A DNA stretch of 9,380 nucleotides from an uncultured Mycoplasmatota bacterium. Lineage in GTDB: Bacteria; Bacillota_I; Bacilli_A; RF39; UBA660. The notes beneath the pieces were generated by a model. The model made no database searches, was not told the origin of the DNA, and saw nothing but the letters and a program-made list of their open reading frames with translations. Shown one piece after another: positions 1 to 5,727 of the stretch (positions are counted from its first letter, which is position 1; each line of letters opens with the position of its first letter). The position numbers and the translations under genes were made by a program. The stretch is from contig CAMJMP010000024.1 in the NCBI GenBank assembly GCA_946407055.1, forward strand, positions 1 to 9,380, given 5' to 3'.

Positions 1-415
1 AAACATTATGTAATAAATGATCTACACCATTACTATCAACAATATTAATATATTCTTCTTTTCTTCCTAAAGGAGTTTCTCTATAACTAATTACAATATT
101 AGATAATTTTGGATTTCTTTCTTGTAATGCTTTTAATTCAGTTTCATTCTTAGTTTCTTCTTTTTCTAATCCTTTATTTTCTAATGTAATAGCATGCAAT
201 GAAATAATTTTAAATACATCTTCAGGTGTTAGAGTAGTTAATTGACTTTCAAATGGTAATGAATCTCCCATAAGTAATTCAATATCAAATTTACTTATAT
301 TAACTCTTCTATTACCATAAACTAATTCATCGCCATCAATCGCTAAAGCAGTTAATGCTTCATTGATTCCTTGCATATTTAATAGGGTCCCCATATTCTT
401 TTTTGAATAATTCAT
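1..415 (-). CDS. Hypothetical protein, 5' portion only (C-terminus beyond the left edge)
   Basis: Reading the minus strand from an ATG at 413-415 gives 138 uninterrupted codons to the window edge, so this is a real gene truncated by the window. The start is supported by AAGGTG at 421-426, five to six bases upstream, and by a good promoter at 441-469. The protein begins MNYSKKNMGTLLNMQGINEA and has no signal peptide or membrane helix. It is mostly polar, with a strongly charged stretch around residues 80-97 (KGLEKEETKNETELKALQER) that looks helical. I recognise no family and assign no function. It lies downstream of ssb on the same strand but behind a terminator and with its own promoter, so it is probably a separate unit. 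Codon use matches its neighbours. Confidence 0.8.
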   Translation of the reverse strand, partial: MNYSKKNMGTLLNMQGINEALTALAIDGDELVYGNRRVNISKFDIELLMGDSLPFESQLTTLTPEDVFKIISLHAITLENKGLEKEETKNETELKALQERNPKLSNIVISYRETPLGRKEEYINIVDSNGVDHLLHNV

Positions 416-440
416 AAAATCACCTTACTATCATACTTAT

Positions 441-469
441 ATATTAGCAAAAATACCCGTTTTTTTCAA
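441..469 (-). promoter_or_regulatory. Sigma-A-type promoter of the 1-415 gene
   Basis: On the minus strand there is TTGAAA (464-469), a 17-bp spacer and TAATAT (441-446) preceded by TGC, an extended -10. The predicted start of transcription is near 434, giving a short leader that contains the AAGGTG ribosome binding site. The -35 begins six bases after the ssb terminator stem. Confidence 0.65.
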
Positions 470-497
470 CAAATAAAGAAGCTATCTCTAGCTTCTT
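467..497 (-). terminator. Hairpin terminator of ssb
   Basis: AAGAAGCTA (476-484) and TAGCTTCTT (489-497) form a perfect 9-bp stem with a 4-base loop. On the minus strand the hairpin is followed by TATTTGTTG, a modest U-rich tail. The plus-strand side has no T-run, so it most likely ends the minus-strand ssb transcript. Confidence 0.6.
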
Positions 498-551
498 CAA
501 AGTGTGATAATTTGACATTTTTATATTTAGGGTATTTTATAGGTGTATTTA

Positions 552-896
552 TTATTTTTCTTCTTTTTCTTCTTCTTTTTTACTTGTTAAAAAGGTTACT
601 TTTTCTGCTATGACTTCTGTCATATATTTTTTATTACCATCTTCATCATCATAATTACTTACCTGTATTCTTCCTTTAATACCTACAATATCACCTTTAT
701 GGCAATATTCTGAAGTACTATTGGCGATTGCATTCCATAAACGACACCTAATAAAATCTGCTTCATAGATTCCTTCTGAATTCTTAAATGTTCTTTGAAC
801 GGCAAGGACAATGGTTGAATATTTTGTACCGTTTTCTGATTCTTCAACTTTAGGGTCATCAGTAAGTCTGCCCACAAGGACTACTTGGTTAAGCAT
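552..896 (-). CDS. ssb: Short single-stranded DNA-binding protein (SsbB-like, OB fold)
   Basis: The 114-residue product binds single-stranded DNA during replication, repair or DNA uptake. It starts MLNQVVLVGRLTDDPKVE, the hallmark SSB N-terminus, followed by the OB-fold strands: YSTIVLAVQR near 26-35, DFIRCRLWNAIAN near 47-59, and GDIVGIKGRIQVSNYDDEDG near 68-87. The fold ends near residue 105 and only a charged KKEEEKEEK tail follows. The acidic DDDIPF-type tip that recruits partner proteins in full-length SSB (about 160-175 residues) is missing. In length and missing tail it resembles the B. subtilis paralog SsbB, and it is not beside rpsF/rpsR as the housekeeping ssb usually is, so a second, full-length ssb is expected elsewhere (inference). 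AAAGGAGG six bases before the ATG fixes the start. Confidence 0.95.
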   Translation of the reverse strand: MLNQVVLVGRLTDDPKVEESENGTKYSTIVLAVQRTFKNSEGIYEADFIRCRLWNAIANSTSEYCHKGDIVGIKGRIQVSNYDDEDGNKKYMTEVIAEKVTFLTSKKEEEKEEK

Positions 897-919
897 TTCA
901 TTCCTCCTTTCGTGCTTGC

Positions 920-948
920 ATCATAGCAAACCCTATAATATTAAGCAA
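920..948 (-). promoter_or_regulatory. Sigma-A-type promoter of ssb
   Basis: On the minus strand there is TTGCTT (943-948), a 17-bp spacer and TATGAT (920-925) preceded by TTTGC, an extended -10. Transcription would start near 913, leaving a leader of under 20 nt that carries the AAAGGAGG site. Confidence 0.65.
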
Positions 949-991
949 AACACCAAAAAAGGACTTTTAAAGTCTTATATTTCTAAAAACT

Positions 992-1019
992 AGTTTTATC
1001 TATATAAAACTCTTTTTTT
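992..1019 (+). terminator. Orphan terminator-like hairpin between divergent genes
   Basis: AGTTTTAT (992-999), loop CTAT and ATAAAACT (1004-1011) form a perfect 8-bp stem, followed by C and seven T residues. This is a classic intrinsic-terminator layout on the plus strand, although the stem is A/T-rich. No plus-strand gene precedes it, because ssb reads the other way. It may end a small RNA or block antisense transcription. The remainder of the 290-bp gap (897-1186) holds the ssb promoter, a small GACTT/AAGTC hairpin at 962-974, a direct repeat (1019-1030 and 1077-1088) and the promoter of the next operon. It contains no convincing small ORF. Confidence 0.45.
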
Positions 1020-1128
1020 ATTTAAAAAACCATAACTAAAACATTCATTTAACTATCAATTAAGCTTTTTTAGTAATATTTAAAAAACTTTATTTACCAA
1101 AAATAGAAGGCTGAAATAGCGAGCAAAA

Positions 1129-1158
1129 TTGGCGTTTTTTTGAATTTTATAATATTAT
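1129..1158 (+). promoter_or_regulatory. Candidate promoter of the membrane-pair/amidoligase operon
   Basis: TTGGCG (1129-1134), an 18-bp spacer and TATTAT (1153-1158) make a plausible vegetative promoter ahead of the GTG start at 1187. A perfect TATAAT also sits at 1148-1153, but its spacing to a -35 is poor. The A/T richness of the region limits certainty. Confidence 0.4.
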
Positions 1159-1168
1159 ATAAAGCATT

Positions 1169-1187
1169 CAAAAAGGGGGGCTTTTTG
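1169..1187 (+). promoter_or_regulatory. G-run ribosome binding site inside a small hairpin at a GTG start
   Basis: CAAAAAG (1169-1175) can pair with CTTTTTG (1181-1187), placing the remaining G5 of the Shine-Dalgarno run in the loop and the G of the GTG start codon at the foot of the stem. The six-G run at 1175-1180 is the only possible ribosome binding site for this gene. The stem is mainly A-U and would be weak, so a regulatory role is only a possibility. Confidence 0.4.
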
Positions 1188-2071
1188 TGAGTACACGTAA
1201 AACCAGAAGAGAAAAAATACGTTCCGAACAAAGAAGATTAAGAATAAAAAATTCAGAACTATACAAATTAACTAAACTAAAGAAGGAACTTGAAGAAAGA
1301 ATTCCAGAAGAGAGAAGAAAGAAGAATATTGCTTTCCATATCCGTAACTTAAAAATAGTAAGAGATACAGGAAGATTTTTAGTTCCATTTGTTGTTTGTG
1401 CTGGTCTTGCTGTTGGAGCAGGAGCTTTATTTGGTGCTGGTTTACCACTTAGACAAGATGAACATGTAAAACCAAAACTAACAACATTTAACATGCATTC
1501 ACCAGGTGAATATAAAGTTATGGAAGAAGAATACATTTCTTTAGGATTTGGTGACACAGTAAAGGATAGTTCTTTAACTATCTATACACCATGGGAAGAA
1601 GTTCATGACGGTTTTCATAGTTTTGAAGAAAAACCAAAAGTATATAGAAGAGAAAAAAGAGTATATGGATCATCTGTTAAGAGTTATGAAGTAATCAAAG
1701 CTTTAATGAACAATGATTTTGAGTATATTCTTAAGTCAATAGACGATTATAAAATAGAAGTTCAAACTTGTAATGAACTTCACGAAGAGCCTACTTTTAT
1801 GGTAGAAGGTAGTATTAATATTTTAGATAGAGATGATTACATATCTACTAAAGAATCCCCTAGTGATGACTTAGTTGTTACTATTATTGAAGCATTATTA
1901 GCTTTAGGTGTTGGTGGCATAATTGCTTATAAAAGAGATTATGAGTACATTTGGCAAATTAAAAAGGATCTTAGAGAATATCGTCATAAATATGACACAT
2001 GGAAAGAAGATACTATAAAGCTAAAAGAAACCAACGAACAATTACTAACTCTAAGAAGAGGAGGTAGATAA
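1187..2071 (+). CDS. Two-TM membrane protein A of the amidoligase operon, function unknown
   Basis: The 294-residue product matches no family I recognise. Residues 1-60 are very basic and helical (many R/K, likely coiled coil), so the N-terminus should be cytosolic. TM1 is about 64-88 (VPFVVCAGLAVGAGALFGAG), an external domain spans 89-228, TM2 is about 229-248 with a G-x-G-G core, and a charged helical tail (249-294) returns to the cytosol. The external domain carries T-x-W-x4-DGF-x-S at 134-145. The next gene has the same motif at the same distance from its TM1, so the two are divergent paralogs. The start is GTG, since no ATG lies upstream in frame and the first internal Met is residue 103. 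The gene heads a three-gene operon with a membrane protein and an amidoligase. Its last codons, encoding LRRGGR, double as the ribosome binding site of the next gene. Confidence 0.85.
   Translation: MSTRKTRREKIRSEQRRLRIKNSELYKLTKLKKELEERIPEERRKKNIAFHIRNLKIVRDTGRFLVPFVVCAGLAVGAGALFGAGLPLRQDEHVKPKLTTFNMHSPGEYKVMEEEYISLGFGDTVKDSSLTIYTPWEEVHDGFHSFEEKPKVYRREKRVYGSSVKSYEVIKALMNNDFEYILKSIDDYKIEVQTCNELHEEPTFMVEGSINILDRDDYISTKESPSDDLVVTIIEALLALGVGGIIAYKRDYEYIWQIKKDLREYRHKYDTWKEDTIKLKETNEQLLTLRRGGR
2059..2065 (+). promoter_or_regulatory. Ribosome binding site embedded in the end of gene A
   Basis: AGGAGGT lies inside the last sense codons (Arg-Gly-Gly-Arg) of the upstream gene, eight bases before the ATG at 2074. 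It decides that start and constrains the C-terminal residues of the upstream protein. Confidence 0.8.
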
Positions 2072-2073
2072 TT

Positions 2074-2931
2074 ATGACTAATGAACAACTAAAAAGAAAA
2101 CTTGAAAAAGAAATATCTAAAACAGAATTCAAAATAAGAAACTTTAGATTATATAATGTTCAAGCATTTTGTAAAAAAGCACTTTTAAGAAGTGGTTATG
2201 CTATCAAAAAAGTTGCTCCTTATGTATTAGCTTCATATCTAATTATATCTACTCCAATATTTAATCCAAACAGACCTTTTCTAAAAGAAACATCTTATAA
2301 AGGTATTAATGCTATTACAATGGAAGCATCAAATGGTTATTGTGAAAAATACACTTCATTTGATTATGAATATAAAACAAGAGAAATACAATATTCAACT
2401 GCTTGGGCTAAAGATGAAGATGGATTCTACTCTAGACTTGTTACAACATTTTCTTTACCAGAAAATTTCAGAGAAGAACATAGTAATGAAGAAATCTTCG
2501 ACATGAGTTTAGAAGAATTACAACAATTAATAACTAATAGTACTTCTAAAAAAATAACAAAAGCTCACTTAGAGGATGAAGATTTCCTTTATAAAGAACC
2601 TGCTATTGTAATTTTTGATAGTTTTGAATCTAATGAACAACAAAAACCTGTCGAAGAATCAGGTATTGCTAATGTCTTCCATACATTATTCTATTTTCTT
2701 CTAACCGGTGCCGGCGGTTTAGCAATCGATTACTCATCTAACTTAATTCTTAAACGTCGTGTAGAAAACAAGATTAAGCAATTAATTGTTAAGAATAAAT
2801 ATATAACTAAGAAAGAACTTAAATATTTAAGAGAAAGATTAGCAATCAAAAAAGAAAACATGGCATTACTAAATACTAATGCTCAAGTTCCTGGAGAAAG
2901 AAGAGTATTAAGAAGGGGAGGTTCAAGATGA
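2074..2931 (+). CDS. Two-TM membrane protein B of the amidoligase operon, function unknown
   Basis: The 285-residue product has the same plan as the preceding protein. It has a basic helical N-terminus (1-43), TM1 about 45-63 (KVAPYVLASYLIISTPIF), an external domain 64-197, TM2 about 198-219 with T-G-A-G-G-L, and a long basic helical C-terminus (225-285, likely coiled coil) in the cytosol. T-x-W-x4-DGF-x-S recurs at 109-120, with its Trp 48 residues after TM1 exactly as in protein A. Overall identity is otherwise low, so the two are old paralogs that probably form a hetero-complex (inference). It starts 2 bp after the previous stop and overlaps the amidoligase gene by 4 bp (ATGA), implying coupled translation. 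The product ends LRRGGSR, again encoding a ribosome binding site. No enzymatic motif is visible. Confidence 0.85.
   Translation: MTNEQLKRKLEKEISKTEFKIRNFRLYNVQAFCKKALLRSGYAIKKVAPYVLASYLIISTPIFNPNRPFLKETSYKGINAITMEASNGYCEKYTSFDYEYKTREIQYSTAWAKDEDGFYSRLVTTFSLPENFREEHSNEEIFDMSLEELQQLITNSTSKKITKAHLEDEDFLYKEPAIVIFDSFESNEQQKPVEESGIANVFHTLFYFLLTGAGGLAIDYSSNLILKRRVENKIKQLIVKNKYITKKELKYLRERLAIKKENMALLNTNAQVPGERRVLRRGGSR
2915..2922 (+). promoter_or_regulatory. Ribosome binding site embedded in the end of gene B
   Basis: GGGGAGGT lies in the codons for the terminal Gly-Gly of protein B, five bases before the ATG at 2928. With the ATGA overlap it points to translational coupling of protein B and the amidoligase. 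Confidence 0.8.
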
Positions 2932-3917
2932 CAAATCCATTATTAGATGCTAATAGTTGTGATAACTTAGCAAATCTAAGAGGAAACGATCTACTTGAAT
3001 TATTAGCTACAGTTGAAAGTTTCCTTGTTGAATATCGTGATAATTTAGGCCTTCCAGATAATGCAACTTTTGGCGTTGAGATAGAGTATGAAATGCTACC
3101 TAGATTTTTAGTTACAGGTTACATTAATCACAAATTACCAAGATGGGATTCTGGTTATGATGGTACTGTTTCAACTGGTGGTGAAATAAGATCTCCAATC
3201 TTATCTGATACAAAAGAATGTTGGATGGAATTAAAAAAGATTTGTAAATATTTAAAAAGATTAAATGCTGTAATGAATCACCACGCTGGTGGACATATCC
3301 ACGTTGGTGTTCAATCATTAGGAAGTAAAACTGAATCTTGGCGTTTATTTGTTAAAACATACATGCTATATGAACATGTTATGATGAGATTCTTCTATGG
3401 CGATAAAATAAACGGTCGATCAACTCTTTCTCATTATGCACCTCCAATAGCAGATCGTATTTATGAAAACATACAAGAAATAAATGAAGCAAGGGAAGCA
3501 ACAGATATTATATGTGAACTACCAGGTGGTAAATATGGAGCAATTAATTTTGGCCATATTCATACATATTATTTGGATAGTATATCATCAGGAAGTACAA
3601 TTGAACTTCGTTGCCCAAATGCTACATCAGAACATATCGTATGGCAAAATAACATTAATGCTTTTGCAAAAATGTTAGATACTTGTAAAAATCGAGCTAT
3701 CGATGAAAGCTTTTTAAATTATCAAATAAAGAAATATAAAACTAAAAAAGGTAAAGTATATCGTAATGAAGTAATCTTAAAGAGTGCTTTAGAGTATGCT
3801 GATTTAATCTTTGATAATAACTTAGATAAAATGTATTTCTTAAGACAATACATCAAAGACTTCCAACCAGGAGTAGAAGCTCGTGAAGCAATACATGCTA
3901 AATCATTTATAAAATAA
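2928..3917 (+). CDS. Amidoligase-family protein (glutamine-synthetase-like COOH-NH2 ligase fold, Amidoligase_2 type)
   Basis: The 329-residue product looks like a predicted ATP-dependent ligase that would join a carboxylate to an amine; its substrate is unknown. The family motifs occur in order. FGVEIEYE (48-55) is the first strand with metal/ATP-binding glutamates. A D-x4-DGTVSTGGEIRSPIL block follows (74-92), then HHAGGHIHVGV (118-128) with the paired histidines, then INFGH (206-210) and STIELRCPNAT (223-233), the usual T-x-E-x-R strand. About 47 helical residues precede the core and a Lys-rich helical tail follows. There is no signal peptide, so it should act in the cytosol, on the same side as the C-terminal tails of its two membrane partners. 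Known relatives are predicted to make peptide-like metabolites or to modify peptides and proteins. Here a membrane-linked substrate is suggested by the operon alone. The family call rests on motif recognition and no search was run. Confidence 0.85.
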   Translation: MTNPLLDANSCDNLANLRGNDLLELLATVESFLVEYRDNLGLPDNATFGVEIEYEMLPRFLVTGYINHKLPRWDSGYDGTVSTGGEIRSPILSDTKECWMELKKICKYLKRLNAVMNHHAGGHIHVGVQSLGSKTESWRLFVKTYMLYEHVMMRFFYGDKINGRSTLSHYAPPIADRIYENIQEINEAREATDIICELPGGKYGAINFGHIHTYYLDSISSGSTIELRCPNATSEHIVWQNNINAFAKMLDTCKNRAIDESFLNYQIKKYKTKKGKVYRNEVILKSALEYADLIFDNNLDKMYFLRQYIKDFQPGVEAREAIHAKSFIK

Positions 3918-3945
3918 CAACTAACAAGTTGTTATTTTTTCTTTT
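3911..3945 (+). terminator. Terminator of the amidoligase operon
   Basis: AAAATAACAACT (3911-3922) and AGTTGTTATTTT (3927-3938) form a perfect 12-bp stem with an AACA loop, running into TTTTTT-C-TTTT. The amidoligase stop codon (3915-3917) lies within the 5' arm. Confidence 0.85.
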
Positions 3946-3957
3946 ATTTGTTATAAT
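3929..3957 (+). promoter_or_regulatory. Promoter of the RNase J-like gene, overlapping the upstream terminator
   Basis: A perfect TATAAT (3952-3957) is preceded by TGT, an extended -10. At 17 bp upstream is TTGTTA (3929-3934), a 4/6 match to the -35, lying in the 3' arm of the terminator hairpin. The predicted transcript starts near 3964. Confidence 0.65.
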
Positions 3958-4016
3958 GACTAAGTCAAAAGCCTTTATATTAATTTATTTATAAAAAAAG
4001 AAAAGAGATGTTTTTT

Positions 4017-5657
4017 ATGTGTAATATAAAAATATTTAGTCTTGGTGGACTAGATGAAATGGGCAAAAACTGTTATGTCGTTGAAATAGATAATGACATA
4101 TTTGTTTTCGATTGTGGTTTAAAATATGCTAATGAAAACCTTTATGGTATTGATTATATAATCCCTGATTTTGATTATTTAATTAAGAATAATAAAAGAA
4201 TAAAAGGTGTTTTCTTAACACATGGTCATTATGAAAATATGGGAGCAGTTCAAGACCTTTTAATGGAATTACCAGATGTAGCTATCTATGCTACTAGATT
4301 TACTAAATTTATTTTAGAAAATGATGGTATACCATCTAAAAAGATTACTGAAATTAAACCTCATAAGAAGATTAACTTTGGTCCAGTAAGTATCTTCCCA
4401 ATTAATGTTAGTCACTCAGCACCAGATGCTGTTATGTATGTTATCAATACTAAAGATGGCGCTATTGTTTATACTGGTGATTTTATCATTGATCCAAAGA
4501 TGATGGGTAAGTACTCTATGGACTTAGGTAAAATAGCTTATGTTGGTAAACAAGGTATCTTAGCTTTAATGTGTGAATCAGTCTTCTCTGAACACGTTGG
4601 TCACACTTCACCATCACATCGTTTAACTGGCTTCTTTAAAGATGTTATCAAGCATCATGAGAAAGATCGTATTATCTTCTCGGTCTTACCAACTCATATC
4701 TATACAATCCAAGAAATCTTTGATGCAGCTAAGAACACTCATCGTAAGATTGTTATCATGGGTAAGAACTTACAAAATATTATTTCTTTCTCTAAGAAAG
4801 AAGGATATTTAACTCTAGAAGATGGTGTAATAGGTGACTTATCTAATATTGATGACCAAGATGCAATTCTATTAGTTCAAGATAATAAAGAGAATCCATA
4901 TGGATCTATTGGCAAAATAGTTAATGGTTATGATAAATTCATTCATATTAAAGAAAATGATACAGTAGTATTTGCTGAACCTAAATATGACAGTAGTGAA
5001 AAAACTTTAGTTAAAGTAGAAAATGACTTAGCTGTAAATGGTTGTAATATAGTAACCATTCCAAAAGAAAAGAATATCTTACATCACGCTTCATCAGAAG
5101 ACTTAATGATTATGATTAAACTAGTTAATCCAAAATATTACATTCCAGTTAAAGGTGAATATCGTCATATGGTTAATAATGCTAATATAGCTACAGAATT
5201 AAACATGCCACCTGAAAATATCATCTTAAAACAAAATGGTGATGTAATTGAATTTGTTGATGGTGAATATCAAGCAGATAAATTCGATAAGATTAAAGTT
5301 AATGATGTCTTAATCGATGGTAATAGTTCTGAAGATGTAGGTGAACTTGTTATTAAAGACCGTGAAATGTTAAGTGAAAATGGTATCGTTCTAATAAGTG
5401 CTACCGTATCTAAAAAAGATCGTATTTTATTAGTAGGTCCAGAAGTAACTACAAGAGGTTTCATTTATGTTAAAGATTCAGGTGAAATGATTGAAGAAAT
5501 TAAAAAGATTTGTTTAACAATCATTGAACGTAATATCTTAGATACTTATATTGAATTCAATAAGATAAAAAATGAAATAAGAGAAGAACTAGGTAAGTAT
5601 CTATATCAAGAAACAGAATGCAAACCAATGATAATTGCAGTAGTTCAAGAAGTTTAG
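4017..5657 (+). CDS. rnj: RNase J-like metallo-beta-lactamase ribonuclease with degenerate active site (RNase J2-like)
   Basis: The 546-residue product is full length for RNase J (about 555) and collinear with B. subtilis RNase J1 to the end (J1 PMILPIIMEV, here PMIIAVVQEV). The family has endo- and 5'-3' exonuclease activity in mRNA decay and rRNA maturation. It has the N-terminal beta-lactamase core, a beta-CASP insert and the C-terminal domain. Motif 2, HGHEDH in J1, reads HGHYEN (residues 69-74). The motif 3 His (133) and TGDF (153-156) are kept. J1 SGHGG becomes LHHAS (355-359) and PIHGEYR becomes PVKGEYR (377-383). Three metal-site positions are therefore changed (Asp to Glu, His to Asn, His to Lys), suggesting weak or absent catalysis and a role as partner of an active RNase J1 encoded elsewhere. 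The start at 4017 is preferred over 4008: it leaves a GAGATG-type site six bases upstream and gives the usual short N-terminus. The gene is flanked by its own promoter and terminator. Confidence 0.93.
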   Translation: MCNIKIFSLGGLDEMGKNCYVVEIDNDIFVFDCGLKYANENLYGIDYIIPDFDYLIKNNKRIKGVFLTHGHYENMGAVQDLLMELPDVAIYATRFTKFILENDGIPSKKITEIKPHKKINFGPVSIFPINVSHSAPDAVMYVINTKDGAIVYTGDFIIDPKMMGKYSMDLGKIAYVGKQGILALMCESVFSEHVGHTSPSHRLTGFFKDVIKHHEKDRIIFSVLPTHIYTIQEIFDAAKNTHRKIVIMGKNLQNIISFSKKEGYLTLEDGVIGDLSNIDDQDAILLVQDNKENPYGSIGKIVNGYDKFIHIKENDTVVFAEPKYDSSEKTLVKVENDLAVNGCNIVTIPKEKNILHHASSEDLMIMIKLVNPKYYIPVKGEYRHMVNNANIATELNMPPENIILKQNGDVIEFVDGEYQADKFDKIKVNDVLIDGNSSEDVGELVIKDREMLSENGIVLISATVSKKDRILLVGPEVTTRGFIYVKDSGEMIEEIKKICLTIIERNILDTYIEFNKIKNEIREELGKYLYQETECKPMIIAVVQEV

Positions 5658-5674
5658 AAATAAACTTCTTTTTT
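5647..5674 (+). terminator. Terminator of the RNase J-like gene
   Basis: AAGAAGTTTA (5647-5656), a GAAA tetraloop and TAAACTTCTT (5661-5670) form a perfect 10-bp stem followed by TTTTC. The TAG stop (5655-5657) lies in the hairpin. Confidence 0.85.
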
Positions 5675-5697
5675 CTTACATTAAAATATGATAAAAT
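5669..5697 (+). promoter_or_regulatory. Candidate promoter of the HerA-like/serpin operon
   Basis: TAAAAT (5692-5697) preceded by TGA gives an extended -10. The -35 position falls in the terminator T-run (5669-5674) and is a poor match, which extended -10 promoters tolerate. The predicted start is near 5704, just before the AGGGTGA ribosome binding site at 5715-5721. Confidence 0.45.
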
Positions 5698-5727
5698 AAT
5701 CATAGAATGAAAATAGGGTGATTCGAC

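Noticed and set aside
811..993. 60-codon open frame on the plus strand ending in the intergenic region
   Set aside because: It is a shadow of ssb and its promoter region, with no ribosome binding site or recognisable protein.
1019..1088. 12-bp direct repeat TATTTAAAAAAC at 1019-1030 and 1077-1088, considered as operator or attachment sites
   Set aside because: A/T-only runs like this recur by chance in such DNA, and no recombinase, mobile gene or regulator is nearby.
1125..1148. Inverted repeat AAAATT...AATTTT around the candidate -35, considered as an operator
   Set aside because: It has only 6 bp per arm, all A/T, and no regulator gene in the window.
1168..1557. 129-codon open frame on the minus strand, opposite membrane protein A
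   Set aside because: It lies wholly antisense to a better-supported gene with a ribosome binding site and paralog. Its composition (Ser/Leu/Phe-rich) is what a reversed Lys/Glu-rich gene produces.
2030..2091. TNEQL encoded twice, at the end of protein A (2030-2044) and the start of protein B (2077-2091)
   Set aside because: The DNA match is short and imperfect and both regions are charged helices, so chance is enough. The paralogy of the two proteins rests on better evidence elsewhere.
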